Assembly (NCBI RefSeq): GCF_016907515.1
Contig: NZ_JAFBBY010000001.1
Location: forward strand, 3,968,001-4,032,000
Reading direction: 5' to 3'
DNA: 64,000 nucleotides
Source: Nocardioides nitrophenolicus
Lineage (GTDB): Bacteria > Actinomycetota > Actinomycetes > Propionibacteriales > Nocardioidaceae
The translations under genes were made by a program, and so were the position numbers. A model generated the notes under the pieces. That model saw nothing but the letters and a program-made list of their open reading frames with translations, did not search any database and was not told the DNA's origin. Position 1 is the first letter of the stretch, and every line of letters begins with the position of its first letter. Shown here piece by piece: positions 11,126-22,087 of this stretch.

Positions 11126-12493
11126 GTGAAGCCACGTCACCTGTTGCTGCCCGCCCTCGTCCTCGGGCTCCTCGCTCCCGTCGGCTCGGTGCCCGCGAGT
11201 GCCGCGGCGGCGCGGGCACCGATCACCGGGCGCGTGGTCGACGACCACGGCGCGCCGGTCGCCGGTGTCGAGGTCACCCTGTTCCGTGCCGGGCATCGGG
11301 CAGCGGACAACGACGGCTCGACCACCGGCCCCGACGGCCGGTTCGTGCTGCGGCCGGGTGACTACACCAAGGGCGGCTCGTTCGCCGTCCTGATCTCGAC
11401 GGGCGAGGGGACCAGCACCGCCCTCCCCACCTGGTACGACGGCAGCGGAGCCGACGGCGGGATCCGCGCCAGCGTGCTCGGCGAGACCCTCACCACCGAG
11501 ATGACCCGCACCGACGCGCCGCCGCCCGCAGGAGCCCGGCTGGTCCGGTTCGGCAAGGCCGCTCGCGACCTCGGCGACCTGGCCACGCCGCAGGGCACCC
11601 GGGTGAGCTTCGAGAGCAAGGACACCAAGGGCAGGCAGGTCTCCCACGGCGTCCTCGCCCACGACGCCGTCTCGAACACGGTGCGCGAGGCCGCCGAGAG
11701 CTACCAGACCTACCTGCTCGAGCCGGGCCGCCAGACGGTCACCCTCACCGCGTCGAGGTACGTCGCGGGTGGGAGCCAGCAGCTGACGCTCGACCTGGTC
11801 GCCGGGACGACCCAGAAGGTTCCGGTCACCTGGGCCGCTCAGTACTACCTCAGTCGCGTCGACCGGATGCTCGACGGTGGCGTCGGACTGATCGAGGTTC
11901 CCGGGCAGCGACTCTCGGTCGGGGACCGGATCTGGGTGGACGCCTGGTTCGCCAACGACTCCGCCCTGACCTTCGGCGTGACGTCCTACCAGTGGTACCG
12001 CGACGCGACGCCGATCCCCGGCGCGACGGGCCGCAGCTACCGGGTGGCCACGGCCGACCGGGGCCACCAGGTCTCCTACCAGGTCACCCTCGCCCCCCAG
12101 GCCGACTACGCCGGCGTGTCCTACCGGAGCACCCCCGACCCGGTGGCCGCCGTGACGGCGAAGGTGCGGGCGCGCTTCCCCAAGGGCGACGTCTCGATGG
12201 CACATCCGGAGCGCTACGCGATCCGGGTCCGGGTGTCGCAGAGCAACGGCAAGCGCCCGGTCGGCCGGCTGGCGCTCATCGTGGAGAACATCGAGCCGGA
12301 GATCCCGCCCAAGGTGATCGTGGCCCGCGCGGTGCGGCGTACCGGTCCGACGAGCTTCGTGCTGCGGCTGCCGCGCGGCTTCGACGCCCAGCGCTACGAC
12401 GAGTACGGCGCGATGTACGTCCGCTTCGTCCCGAAGAACCGGGCGAAGGTCTCGGTGGCGAGCTCGCGAGGACAGTCGATCTACGTCTACTGA
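11126..12493 (+). CDS. Secreted protein with carboxypeptidase-regulatory-like and Ig-like domains
   Basis: About 455 residues with a classic signal peptide (KPRHLLLPALVLGLLAPVGS, cleavage near ASAAAA). A beta-sandwich of the carboxypeptidase-regulatory type follows (ITGRVVDDHGAPVAGVEVTL), then an Ig-like segment near residues 285-340 with YQWYRDATPIPGATGRSYRV. The C-terminal domain is unassigned. It is probably a cell-surface or exported binding protein. A GTG at 11093 overlaps the phoH stop and would add 11 charged residues ahead of the signal peptide; GTG 11126 gives a normal one. The function is unknown. Confidence 0.7.
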   Translation: MKPRHLLLPALVLGLLAPVGSVPASAAAARAPITGRVVDDHGAPVAGVEVTLFRAGHRAADNDGSTTGPDGRFVLRPGDYTKGGSFAVLISTGEGTSTALPTWYDGSGADGGIRASVLGETLTTEMTRTDAPPPAGARLVRFGKAARDLGDLATPQGTRVSFESKDTKGRQVSHGVLAHDAVSNTVREAAESYQTYLLEPGRQTVTLTASRYVAGGSQQLTLDLVAGTTQKVPVTWAAQYYLSRVDRMLDGGVGLIEVPGQRLSVGDRIWVDAWFANDSALTFGVTSYQWYRDATPIPGATGRSYRVATADRGHQVSYQVTLAPQADYAGVSYRSTPDPVAAVTAKVRARFPKGDVSMAHPERYAIRVRVSQSNGKRPVGRLALIVENIEPEIPPKVIVARAVRRTGPTSFVLRLPRGFDAQRYDEYGAMYVRFVPKNRAKVSVASSRGQSIYVY

Positions 12494-12577
12494 CCCCGGT
12501 TCTGGGACGGATGTGACAGGTGGGGAGCGTGCGGTCGCTTGCGGCGTACGGAACGGCGGGTTTTCGGCCGTTCGGTT

Positions 12578-12601
12578 TGCCTGAGCCCTCCTCGTCAGGC
12601 A
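12578..12601. terminator. Hairpin between the secreted protein and the cell-wall hydrolase
   Basis: TGCCTGA and TCAGGCA form a 7-bp stem with a 10-base loop, in the middle of the 200-bp gap and 84 bases after the upstream stop. It may be a terminator or part of the leader of the next gene. I looked for a c-di-AMP riboswitch here, as is common before actinobacterial cell-wall hydrolases, and could not find its conserved blocks. Confidence 0.35.
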
Positions 12602-12693
12602 TGGTGGTCGCTGGCCGCTGGCGGTGACGACAGCGACGTCGGGCCCGATCGGGCGGTGGCCACCCCCATGTAGTCGAGCCTGAATACGAGCAC

Positions 12694-13356
12694 TTGTCGA
12701 AACACGCGAAGCCCGTGCCCAAGCACCGCGGTGCCCCCAAGCACGCCCACATCGCGCAGGCCCCACGCAAGGCTGCCCGCAATGTCGTCCTGCTCTCCTC
12801 GGTGGCCGTGGCCGTCACGGGCGTGTCGGTCGCCGCGGGCGTGATCGGCCAGGAGACCACCGCGCCGGCCGCCGGCGCCGCCGACCTCGACGCCATCGCC
12901 AACGTCGGCGCCAGCGCGCTGCCGACCGAGACCACCGAGCGCCGCGAGCCCGTCGTGTCGCGTGACGACCGCCGCCCCGAGGCGGTGCCGGCGAAGTCCG
13001 TCGACCTGGCCGGCTCCCGCACCACGGCGATCACCGACAGCCGCGAGCTCTCCGACTCCGACCCGCGCGACATCGCCCGCGCCCTCCTCGGCGAGTTCGG
13101 CTTCTCCTCCAGCCAGTTCGGCTGCCTGGACTCGCTGTGGACCCGCGAGTCCAACTGGCGGGTCAACGCCGACAACCCCAGCTCGAGCGCGTACGGCATC
13201 CCGCAGGCGCTGCCCGGCTCGAAGATGTCCTCGGCCGGCTCCGACTGGGCCACCAACCCGGCCACCCAGATCAGGTGGGGCCTCGGCTACATCAAGGCCC
13301 GCTACGGCAGCCCCTGCGGCGCCTGGGGACACAGCGAGTCCCACGGCTGGTATTGA
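12694..13356 (+). CDS. Exported transglycosylase-like cell-wall protein
   Basis: A 220-residue protein with a basic N-terminus, one hydrophobic segment at about residues 29-50 (signal or anchor) and a disordered linker. The C-terminal domain, from about residue 130, is a lysozyme-like transglycosylase/aggregation-promoting-factor fold. It contains CLDSLWTRESNWRVNADNPS, with the catalytic Glu in RESNW, then YGIPQALPGSKM and a final YIKARYGSPCGAW. Two cysteines could form a disulfide. The start is TTG; no better start gives the basic tail. It probably acts on peptidoglycan outside the membrane. Confidence 0.8.
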   Translation: MSKHAKPVPKHRGAPKHAHIAQAPRKAARNVVLLSSVAVAVTGVSVAAGVIGQETTAPAAGAADLDAIANVGASALPTETTERREPVVSRDDRRPEAVPAKSVDLAGSRTTAITDSRELSDSDPRDIARALLGEFGFSSSQFGCLDSLWTRESNWRVNADNPSSSAYGIPQALPGSKMSSAGSDWATNPATQIRWGLGYIKARYGSPCGAWGHSESHGWY

Positions 13357-13363
13357 GCCGGCT

Positions 13364-13386
13364 GGCGCGAGCGCGTCGCTCGTGCC
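13364..13386 (+). terminator. Probable terminator
   Basis: GGCGCGAGCG and CGCTCGTGCC pair over 10 bases with one wobble around a CGT loop, eight bases after the stop of the transglycosylase-like gene. There is no T-run, which is common in high-GC actinobacteria. Confidence 0.5.
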
Positions 13387-13490
13387 GCGCGCCACGCCGA
13401 CGTCCCCGGATCCGGCGGCGCGGCGCCCTTCCGGGTGCATGATGCAGAGGGACGGGGCTCGGGTGCCCCGTGTGACCGGAGGAGAGCGCC

Positions 13491-13802
13491 ATGCTGTGGA
13501 CCATCATCGTGACGATCGTCGGCGGCGCGATCATCGGAGTCATCGGCAAGGCCGTGGCGCCCGGTGACCGCGCGAAGTTCCCGTTCTGGCTGACCGTGCT
13601 GTGCGGCATCGTCGGCATGCTGGTCGGCAGCTTCTTGTACTGGGGGCTGTTCGGGCACAACAACAAGCCGTTCGACGGCCACGAGGCCACCTGGGACAAC
13701 GCGACCAACGGCATCGACTGGATCCGCCACCTGTGGCAGGTCGTGGTCGCGGCGGTCGCCGTGATCGCGGCCGCGGCCCTGACCGGGCGCCGGCGCGGCT
13801 GA
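13491..13802 (+). CDS. GlsB/YeaQ/YmgE-like small membrane protein
   Basis: A 103-residue protein resembling the stress-associated GlsB/YeaQ/YmgE family. An N-terminal glycine-rich helix (IVTIVGGAIIGVIGKAV) is followed by a PGDRAKFPFWLTVLCGIVGM segment and a second helix with GSFLYWG. A C-terminal helix (VVVAAVAVIAAAALTG) ends in RRRG. The central hydrophilic loop contains two tryptophans. GGAGGAGAG lies six bases before the ATG. The gene is convergent with fumC, and a long palindrome separates their 3' ends. The biochemical role is not known. Confidence 0.8.
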   Translation: MLWTIIVTIVGGAIIGVIGKAVAPGDRAKFPFWLTVLCGIVGMLVGSFLYWGLFGHNNKPFDGHEATWDNATNGIDWIRHLWQVVVAAVAVIAAAALTGRRRG

Positions 13803-13826
13803 GGACGGCGTTGGTGGGGGGGATAC

Positions 13827-13918
13827 GGATTCATCACGGGATGTAGGTGAGTGCGAGCTTCTGTAGCGGAACTCCGCTACAGAAGCGGCCATTCGCCTAC
13901 ATCCCGTGATGAATCCGC
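13827..13918. repeat. 92-bp two-tier palindrome between convergent genes
   Basis: The outer arms are 13827-13851 and 13894-13918, 25 bases each with a single G-T-type mismatch. The inner arms 13858-13871 and 13874-13887 are a perfect 14 bp (GCTTCTGTAGCGGA). A symmetric 6x6 internal loop lies between the two stems. It fills the gap between the small membrane protein gene and fumC, so it could terminate both. Its size, the loop and an AT content higher than its surroundings are more like a REP or MITE-type element than an ordinary terminator. Confidence 0.85.
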
Positions 13919-13928
13919 CGACCGGCCC

Positions 13929-15317
13929 TCAGGGGTGGGTCATCGACGGCAGGTCGAGGGCGGCGTCGAGCTGCTCGAGGGTAAGCTCGCCGCGCTCGAC
14001 GTACCCGAGCGCGAGCACGGTCTCGCGGATGGTGCTGCCGGTGGCGAGCGCCTGCTTGGCGATCGTGGCGGCCGCCTCGTAGCCGAGGTACTTGTTGAGC
14101 GGCGTGACCACCGACGGCGACGAGGCGGCGTAGCGCAGCATCCGGTCGGCGTCGGCGGTGATGCCGTCGACGCAGCGCTCGGCGAGGGTGCGGGAGGCGG
14201 CGGCGAGCAGCCGGACCGACTCGAGGACGTTGCGGGCCAGGACCGGCATCGCGACGTTGAGCTCGAAGCTGCCGCTCGCGCCGGCCGCGGTGACGGCGGC
14301 GTCGTTGCCGATCACCTGCATGCAGACCATCAGCGTCGCCTCCGGCAGCACCGGGTTGACCTTGCCGGGCATGATCGAGGAGCCCGGCTGGAGGTCGGGC
14401 AGGTGGATCTCGGCGAGGCCGGTGGTCGGGCCCGAGCCCATCCAGCGCAGGTCGTTGCAGATCTTGGTGAGCCCGACCGCGATCGTCCTGAGGACGCCGG
14501 ACAGCTCGACCAGCGAGTCCCGGGTGCCCTGGGCCTCGAAGTGGTTGCGCGCCTCGGTGAACTCCTGGCCGGTCGCCTCGGCCAGCGCCGCGATCGCGGC
14601 GGCGGCGAAGCCGGGCGGGGTGTTGATGCCGGTCCCGACGGCCGTGCCGCCGAGGGGGAGCTCCCGCACCCGGGGCAGGACGGCGGCGAGCCGCTCCACG
14701 CCGTACCGGAGGGTGGCGGCGTAGCCGCCGAGCTCCTGCCCGAGCGTCACCGGGGTCGCGTCCATCAGGTGGGTGCGCCCGGACTTCACCAGGCCGGCGA
14801 ACTCCTCGGCCTTGGCCTCGAAGGACGCCGCGAGCCGCTCGAGCGCCGGCACCAGCTCGCCGGTGACGGCCAGCGCGGCGGCGACGTGGATCGCGGTCGG
14901 GAAGGTGTCATTGCTCGACTGGCTCGCGTTGACGTGGTCGTTGGGGTGGGCGGTGACGCCGGCCCGGGCGCAGAGCGAGGCGATCACCTCGTTGGCGTTC
15001 ATGTTGGAGCTGGTGCCGGAGCCGGTCTGGAAGACGTCGATGGGGAACTGGTCGTCGTGCTCGCCGGCGGCGACCGTGCGGGCGGCCGTGGCGATCGCGT
15101 CGGCGACCTCGGCGTCGAGTACGCCGAGCGCGGCGTTGGCGCTCGCGGCGGCCGCCTTGACGTGGCCGAGGGCGTGGATCAGGGCCGGCTCGATCGGGGT
15201 GCCGCTGATCGGGAAGTTCTCGACCGCGCGCTGGGTCTGGGCGCGCCACAGGGCGTCGGCGGGGACGAGGACGTCGCCCATGGAGTCGTGCTCGGTGCGG
15301 AAGCCGGGAGTGCTCAC
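13929..15317 (-). CDS. fumC: Class II fumarate hydratase
   Basis: A 462-residue fumarase C converting fumarate to malate in the TCA cycle. It belongs to the aspartase/fumarase superfamily. Three conserved regions are present: [33 protein letters not shown], and the catalytic-loop signature [11 protein letters not shown] near residue 311. The first residues ([20 protein letters not shown]) match family starts, so I chose GTG at 15317 although the frame is open further upstream. It is the last gene of a minus-strand cluster that begins with a class I fumarase. Aspartase is less likely because the [11 protein letters not shown] region is fumarase-like. Confidence 0.93.
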   Translation of the reverse strand: MSTPGFRTEHDSMGDVLVPADALWRAQTQRAVENFPISGTPIEPALIHALGHVKAAAASANAALGVLDAEVADAIATAARTVAAGEHDDQFPIDVFQTGSGTSSNMNANEVIASLCARAGVTAHPNDHVNASQSSNDTFPTAIHVAAALAVTGELVPALERLAASFEAKAEEFAGLVKSGRTHLMDATPVTLGQELGGYAATLRYGVERLAAVLPRVRELPLGGTAVGTGINTPPGFAAAAIAALAEATGQEFTEARNHFEAQGTRDSLVELSGVLRTIAVGLTKICNDLRWMGSGPTTGLAEIHLPDLQPGSSIMPGKVNPVLPEATLMVCMQVIGNDAAVTAAGASGSFELNVAMPVLARNVLESVRLLAAASRTLAERCVDGITADADRMLRYAASSPSVVTPLNKYLGYEAAATIAKQALATGSTIRETVLALGYVERGELTLEQLDAALDLPSMTHP

Positions 15318-15352
15318 CCTCCGACCGTACTGCGCGCCCCCCTGGGCCGCGC

Positions 15353-15616
15353 TCAGTCGAAGAGCTCGCTGAGCCAGGACTCGCGCTTGCGCTTCTTGGA
15401 GTAGCCCTGCTGCTGGCGAGGCTCGCGGTAGCCGTCGTACTGCGGCTGTTGCGGCTGCGGGGCCGCGGTGGGCTGGGGAAGGCCGACGGAGCGGTCGATG
15501 ATCTTGTCGAGCTCGCCGCGGTCCAGCCACACGCCCCGGCACTGGGGGCAGTAGTCGATCTCGATGCCGTTCCGCTCGCTCATCACCAGCGTGGTCTCGT
15601 CGATGGGGCAGCGCAT
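15353..15616 (-). CDS. TFIIB-type zinc-ribbon protein
   Basis: An 87-residue protein. The N-terminal zf-TFIIB domain reads [17 protein letters not shown] and then [20 protein letters not shown]. The C-terminal half is a Gln/Pro/Arg-rich, probably disordered tail ending [14 protein letters not shown]. The first metal knuckle has only one Cys (CPID where many homologues have CPxC), so metal binding may use three Cys plus another residue. It lies 35 bp upstream of fumC and 37 bp downstream of the next small gene, and is likely cotranscribed. The role is unknown. Confidence 0.8.
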   Translation of the reverse strand: MRCPIDETTLVMSERNGIEIDYCPQCRGVWLDRGELDKIIDRSVGLPQPTAAPQPQQPQYDGYREPRQQQGYSKKRKRESWLSELFD

Positions 15617-15653
15617 GCCTGGTGAACGGCTCGCACTGCTCCAGGGTTCCCGC

Positions 15654-16022
15654 TCAGTCCTCGTCCCAGGGCGCGGTGTCGTCCAGCTTGTGGTAGTACT
15701 TCGCCAGGTGGCTCTTGACCCGGTCGACGTCCTTGTCGGGCAGGTCGACGCCGCCCCGGGCGCCCTGCAGCACGTTGCCGGCCGCCATCACGCCTCGGGG
15801 GACGGCGACCAGCCGGTCGTCGACGACATCGGCGATGAGCAGCTTGTAGGCGGTGAAGTTGTCCTTCGCGTCCGCGTCGTACCAGACGTGGGCGTCGCGG
15901 TACTTCTCGTTGGGCTCGTCCTCCGCGCCCGCCCAGCGGCGCACGCGCTTCTCGGCGGCGTCGCCGTCCCACGAGCGGTCGCGGTCGGCGAGCGGGAGGT
16001 CCTGGAACGCGGTGACAGCCAT
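15654..16022 (-). CDS. Conserved hypothetical protein
   Basis: A 122-residue soluble, acidic protein that I cannot assign to a characterised family. It contains EKRVRRWAGAEDEPNEKYRD, a central segment YKLLIADVVDDRLVAVPRGV, and the C-terminal RVKSHLAKYYHKLDDTAPWD. The last segment recalls short domains found at the end of some phage head-protease-like proteins, but that link is weak. The ATG start is clear. It sits between the class I fumarase and the zinc-ribbon gene in the same orientation, with gaps under 40 bp. Confidence 0.65.
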   Translation of the reverse strand: MAVTAFQDLPLADRDRSWDGDAAEKRVRRWAGAEDEPNEKYRDAHVWYDADAKDNFTAYKLLIADVVDDRLVAVPRGVMAAGNVLQGARGGVDLPDKDVDRVKSHLAKYYHKLDDTAPWDED

Positions 16023-16061
16023 GCCCCGGCGGTACCCGGGGCAGGGCGGGCTACCCGGCGG

Positions 16062-17753
<1,692 letters not shown>

Positions 17754-17843
17754 GGCTACCGAGGATATCGCCGTTCCGCAACGGCCGAGGGGCCGGGCCG
17801 CCTGATGGCGACCCGACCCCTCGACGGTCGTGCGTGCGACTGC

Positions 17844-19154
17844 TCAGGCGGCCGGCGGGACGATGCCCGTGTAGGCCACGCCGAGCTCGATCACCGCGCC
17901 CACCGGCAGGCCGGCCTGGGCGGTGTCGAGGGTGACCTTCACCGCGGTGATCATGTTCTGGTAGCCGACGCTGGTGTCGGTCTGCTGCAGGTTGATCGCG
18001 ACCTGGCCGAGCCCGGCGATGTTGAGGATGGTGTTGGGCGCGACGTCGATCGGGATCCGCTGACCCGCGATGACGAGGTTGACCAGCTCCAGCTTCATGT
18101 CGGAGGTCCACTGCCCGTCGGCGAGCTTGCCGTGGGCGGTCACCTTGACCGCGGTGGCCTTGACCAGGCCGCCGAGCAGGTCGATGCCGGCGGTGCGGTT
18201 GGTGTTGGTGATCTCGGCGTTGCCGAAGGCGTCCTTCGTCGAGTTCGTGGTCGAGGAGATCGCGCCGGTGGTCAGGATGCCGGGCACCCGGACCGCGAGC
18301 GTCGAGTTGGTCTTGGTCTGGCCGTTGCTCGAGCCGAAGGGCGTGATCACCCGGGCCGTCGGGTCGCTGACGACGGTGACGGCGTCGGAGACGTTGGCCT
18401 GGACCCGGCTGCCGTAGGCGGTGCCGAACAGGCCGGCGCCGGAGGAGGGCTGGACCTCGGAGAGGTACTGGTTGACCGGGTTGACCAGCAGCGTGACGCC
18501 GGCGGAGTAGCCGCCGAAGGGCTGCAGCAGGGTCACGCCGACGGCCCAGCTCATGGTGCCGATCAGGTCGCCCTCGGGCTGCTCGACCTTGCCGTGCAGG
18601 GTGTAGTTGAGGGTCACGCTGGCGATGCCGGGGATGGTGACCGCGTAGTTCTTGGGGATGTTGAGCGGCAGCTTGGCGCCGGCGATCTTGATGTTGGCCA
18701 GCTTGTGGTTGGCCGTCGCCGAGCCGTTGCCGTCGGCCCGACCGGTGGTGCTGACGGTGGTCTCGAGCGCGTCGGCGGTGATCAGGCCGCCGAGCAGGCT
18801 GACATTGGCCACCCGCGCCCACGACTTGAGCGTGGTCTGCGGCTGGCCGAGGACCTGGGAGACGACCGCGTCGGTCTTGGTCTCGACCGCGCCGAGCTGG
18901 GCGAGGTTGAGCACGTTGACGGCGGCGGTGCTGTTCTTGGAGCTGCTGGACTTCGCGCCGCCGGTGACACCGGACTGCGCGGTCAGGTCGGACTGGACGA
19001 CACCGTCGAGGACCTTGACGTACGTCGCGCCGGTGCTGGCGGCGTAGGACCAGTAGACCGGGTCGGCGGCCTGCGCCGCGGGTGCCGGAACGGCGACCAG
19101 CCCCGCGCCTGCCAAGGCGAAGGCAAAGAAGGAGACGAACTTGCGCACGTTCAC
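17844..19154 (-). CDS. Secreted choice-of-anchor P-like surface protein
   Basis: About 436 residues. The N-terminal signal peptide is NVRKFVSFFAFALAGAGLVA, with cleavage near AQAA. The rest is a long beta-rich region with repeated segments of the type LGGLITADALETTVST and LLGGLVKATAVKVTAHGKL, plus many small-residue strands. This resembles the actinobacterial choice-of-anchor P family of exported proteins. No LPXTG motif or C-terminal hydrophobic anchor is visible. GTG 19154 gives the normal signal peptide; the longer frame adds 41 unlikely residues. The function is unknown. Confidence 0.65.
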   Translation of the reverse strand: MNVRKFVSFFAFALAGAGLVAVPAPAAQAADPVYWSYAASTGATYVKVLDGVVQSDLTAQSGVTGGAKSSSSKNSTAAVNVLNLAQLGAVETKTDAVVSQVLGQPQTTLKSWARVANVSLLGGLITADALETTVSTTGRADGNGSATANHKLANIKIAGAKLPLNIPKNYAVTIPGIASVTLNYTLHGKVEQPEGDLIGTMSWAVGVTLLQPFGGYSAGVTLLVNPVNQYLSEVQPSSGAGLFGTAYGSRVQANVSDAVTVVSDPTARVITPFGSSNGQTKTNSTLAVRVPGILTTGAISSTTNSTKDAFGNAEITNTNRTAGIDLLGGLVKATAVKVTAHGKLADGQWTSDMKLELVNLVIAGQRIPIDVAPNTILNIAGLGQVAINLQQTDTSVGYQNMITAVKVTLDTAQAGLPVGAVIELGVAYTGIVPPAA

Positions 19155-19326
19155 GGGACCCCATTCCCATTCGTGTGATGACGGTATTCGGATGTCCCCC
19201 CAAGGAAACCACCATCCGGGCACGCCGAGCGAGCCGAGGTGGTGATTTCCGTGAGGTTTTAACGAAGAATCACTCACAATGTCACGCCGCGGGGCATATC
19301 CGCACCGGAACGGTGGTTTTGCCGGC

Positions 19327-20436
19327 GTGCACGTCTACGACGCGGTGGTCATCGGCGCCGGCCAGGCCGGCCTGTCGGCGTCCTTCCACCTGACCCGGCT
19401 CGGCATCGACCACGTGCTCCTGGACGCCAACCCCGGTCCCGGCGGCGCCTGGCAGCACCGGTGGGACTCGCTGTCGATGCACGACGTGCACGGTGTCGCG
19501 GACCTGCCGGACGCACCGGCTCCCGGCGACTCGCGCGAGCGGGCCAATGTGGTGGTGCCCGCGTGGTTCGGCCGCTACGAGGACGACCACCGGCTGCCCG
19601 TGGTCCGGCCGGTGCGGGTGGACCGGGTCACCGACGAGGGCGGGCTGCTGGTGGTCCACGCGGGGGAGCGGACCTGGACCGCGCGCACCCTGGTCAACGC
19701 CACCGGCACCTGGACCCGGCCGTTCGTGCCCGCCTACCCGGGCGCCGCGACCTTCCTCGGCGAGCAGCTGCACACCGCCGACTACCCCGGCCCCGAGCAC
19801 TTCCGCGGCAAGCGGGTCGTCGTGGTCGGCGGCGGCGCCTCGGCCGTGCAGTTCCTCGGCGAGCTCGCGCCGCTCACCGAGGTGGTCTGGGTGACCCGGC
19901 GGCCACCGGTGTGGCGCGACGACTTCGACGAGAACGTCGGCCGGCACGCCATCGGCCTGGTCCAGGAGCGGGTCCGCGAGGGGCTGCCGCCCGCGAGCGT
20001 CGTCAGCGTCACCGGCCTGGCACTGCGCCCCCAGGAGCAGGAGGCGGCCCGCCTCGGCGTCTACGAGCGGCGCCGCGACATGTTCGCGCGGATCGAGCCC
20101 GACGGCGTGCGCTGGGCGGACGGGTCCTTCGAGCGGGCCGACGTGATCTTGTGGGCCACCGGCTTCCGGCCCGCCGTCGCCCACCTCGCGCCGCTCCACC
20201 TGCGCAGCGAGCGGGGCGGGATCGCGCTGCTGCAGAGCGGCGCCGACGTTCAGACCGCCACGACCGCCGTCCGGGACCCCCGGGTGCAGCTGGTCGGCTA
20301 CGGCCCCTCGGCCAGCACGATCGGCGGCAACCGGGCGGGTCGCGCGGCCGCCCTGGCGGTGCGGCGCTACCTCACGACGCACGAGGGTGCTAACGTCGCG
20401 GCCGACAACCCACGGGAGTCCGCGGCAGCGGGCTGA
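19327..20436 (+). CDS. FAD-dependent NAD(P)-binding oxidoreductase
   Basis: A 369-residue flavoprotein of the flavin-monooxygenase/thioredoxin-reductase-like superfamily. It has an FAD-binding GAGQAGLSASFHL near residue 9, a second dinucleotide fold VVVVGGGASAVQFLGEL near residue 160, and an ILWATGFRP motif near residue 280. GTG 19327 precedes VYDAVVIGAG directly; a start 48 bp upstream is possible. Its last 10 or so codons and its TGA run into the TPP riboswitch. The substrate is unknown. Proximity to the thiamine operon alone does not show a thiamine role. Confidence 0.82.
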   Translation: MHVYDAVVIGAGQAGLSASFHLTRLGIDHVLLDANPGPGGAWQHRWDSLSMHDVHGVADLPDAPAPGDSRERANVVVPAWFGRYEDDHRLPVVRPVRVDRVTDEGGLLVVHAGERTWTARTLVNATGTWTRPFVPAYPGAATFLGEQLHTADYPGPEHFRGKRVVVVGGGASAVQFLGELAPLTEVVWVTRRPPVWRDDFDENVGRHAIGLVQERVREGLPPASVVSVTGLALRPQEQEAARLGVYERRRDMFARIEPDGVRWADGSFERADVILWATGFRPAVAHLAPLHLRSERGGIALLQSGADVQTATTAVRDPRVQLVGYGPSASTIGGNRAGRAAALAVRRYLTTHEGANVAADNPRESAAAG

Positions 20437-20495
20437 GAGGGAGCTGGAGCCGCTCCGACCGTCACACCTGATCCGGATCATGCCGGCGAAGGAAC
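20408..20495 (+). promoter_or_regulatory. TPP riboswitch (thi-box)
   Basis: The conserved blocks of a thiamine pyrophosphate riboswitch are present in order. These are CACGGGAGTCCG, then GGCTGAGAGGGAG at 20431-20443, a variable P3 helix, and ACACCTGATCCGGATCATGCC, ending in GGCGAAGGAACGG. It lies directly before thiE, so it should turn the whole thiamine operon down when TPP is abundant. Its 5' part overlaps the end of the preceding flavoprotein gene. The ends are approximate. Confidence 0.95.
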
Positions 20496-20502
20496 GGAAA
20501 CG

Positions 20503-21093
20503 ATGACGCCTCACCTCTTCTGCCTGGTCTCGCAACGCGACGACCTCTCCCTGCTGCCCGCCCTGGCCGACGCCGGGGTCGACGGCTTCCAGGTCCGGGC
20601 GAAGTCCCTGGCCACCGGCGCGCTGGTCGCGCTGGCCCGGTCGGTGGTCGCGGCCGTGCGCCCGGCGGGCGCCCTGGTCGTGGTCAACGACCGGCTCGAC
20701 GTCGCGCTCGCCGCGGACGCCGACGGGGTGCACCTCGGCGCCGACGACCTGGCCGTCGCCGACGCCCGCCGGCTGGCTCCGGCGCTGCTGGTGGGCGCCA
20801 CCTGTCGCTCCCGCGCGGAGGTCGCCGCCGCCGCGGATGCTGGGGCCGACTACGCCGGCTTCGGGCCGGTCTTCGCCTCCGCCTCGAAGCGGGGACTGCC
20901 CGGCCCGCTGGGCGTGCCCGCGGTGAGCGAGGCGGCCGGAGTGCTGCCGCTGGTCGCGATCGGCGGCATCACGGCGGCGACCGCCGGCGAGGTGCGCGCG
21001 GCCGGTGCCGCCGGCGTGGCGGCGATCGGCGCGATCTGGCGACAACCGGATCCCCTGCTGGCAGCGAAGGAGCTCGTCGCGGCGGTCGGCTGA
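20503..21093 (+). CDS. thiE: Thiamine phosphate synthase
   Basis: A 196-residue TIM-barrel enzyme that joins HMP pyrophosphate and the thiazole phosphate to give thiamine phosphate. Family motifs are GFQVRAKSL, VVNDRLDVALAADADGVHLG, GATCRSRAEV, YAGFGPVFASASK and LPLVAIGGIT. It is the first gene after the riboswitch, eight bases downstream of the aptamer, and has no separate promoter that I can see. Its stop overlaps thiO by one base. A second, more divergent ThiE/TenI-like gene lies further along the same operon. Confidence 0.93.
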   Translation: MTPHLFCLVSQRDDLSLLPALADAGVDGFQVRAKSLATGALVALARSVVAAVRPAGALVVVNDRLDVALAADADGVHLGADDLAVADARRLAPALLVGATCRSRAEVAAAADAGADYAGFGPVFASASKRGLPGPLGVPAVSEAAGVLPLVAIGGITAATAGEVRAAGAAGVAAIGAIWRQPDPLLAAKELVAAVG

Positions 21094-22087
21094 TGCGGGT
21101 CGACGTCCTGGGCGCCGGGATCGTCGGGCTGACGGTCGCCGAGGAGCTCGGCCGGCGCGGCCTCGACGTCGTCGTCGTGGACCCCGACCCGGTCGGCGGA
21201 GCGTCGTACGCCGCCGCGGGGATGCTCAGTCCGGCCGCGGAGGTCTGGCACGGCGAGGAGGAGCTGCTGCGGCTCGGCCTCGCCTCCCTGCGGCTGTGGC
21301 CCGCGCTGGCGGCGCGCCTCGGCGTCGAGCTGCGCCGGACCGGGACCCTCCTGGCCGGCTACGACGCCGGTGACCTCCAGCAGGTCGAGCGGCAGGCCGC
21401 GCTGCTGCACCGGCACGGACATCGCGTCGAGCTGCTGGGACGGGCCGGCGTCCGCTCCGCGGAGCCGTCGCTGGCGCGGGTCGCCGGCGGCGCGCTGCTG
21501 CCGGAGGAGGCGAGCGTGGACCCGCGCGCGGTCTGTGCGGCCCTGCTGGCGCGGGTGGAGCTGCGCGGGACGCCACGGCCGGACGCCGAGGCGACCGTCG
21601 TCGCCACCGGGACCGCGCTGCCCGAGCCGTGGCGCGGGCTGGTGTCCGGCGTGCGCGGGGAGATCCTGCGGCTGCGCTCCGACGACCCGCCCCGTCGTAC
21701 CGTCCGCGGCTGGGTGGGCGGCGAGGCCGTCTACCTGGTCCCGCGTGGCGACGGCCGGGTGGTGCTCGGCGCGACCTCGGAGGCGCACGCCGGACCGCCG
21801 GTGGTGAGCGCCGGGGGAGCGCTGCGGCTGCTGGCCGCCGGGCGGGCGCTGTGGCCCGCGCTGGACCGCGCCGAGCTGGTCGAGGGCACCGCCCGCGACC
21901 GTCCCGCCACGGCCGACGGCCTGCCGCTGGTGGGCCCCGCCGGCGTCGCCGGGGTGGTGCTCGCCGCCGGCCACTACCGGCACGGCGTCCTGCTGGCGCC
22001 GCTGACCGCGCGGCTGGTCGCCGACCACCTCGAGACCGGTCACGTCGAGCCGTGCCTCGATCCCCGTCGCACCTTCGGAGGAGAACC

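Noticed and set aside
12494..12693. Possible c-di-AMP (ydaO-type) riboswitch before the transglycosylase-like gene
   Set aside because: The conserved purine-rich blocks of that class are not present; only a simple 7-bp hairpin is visible.
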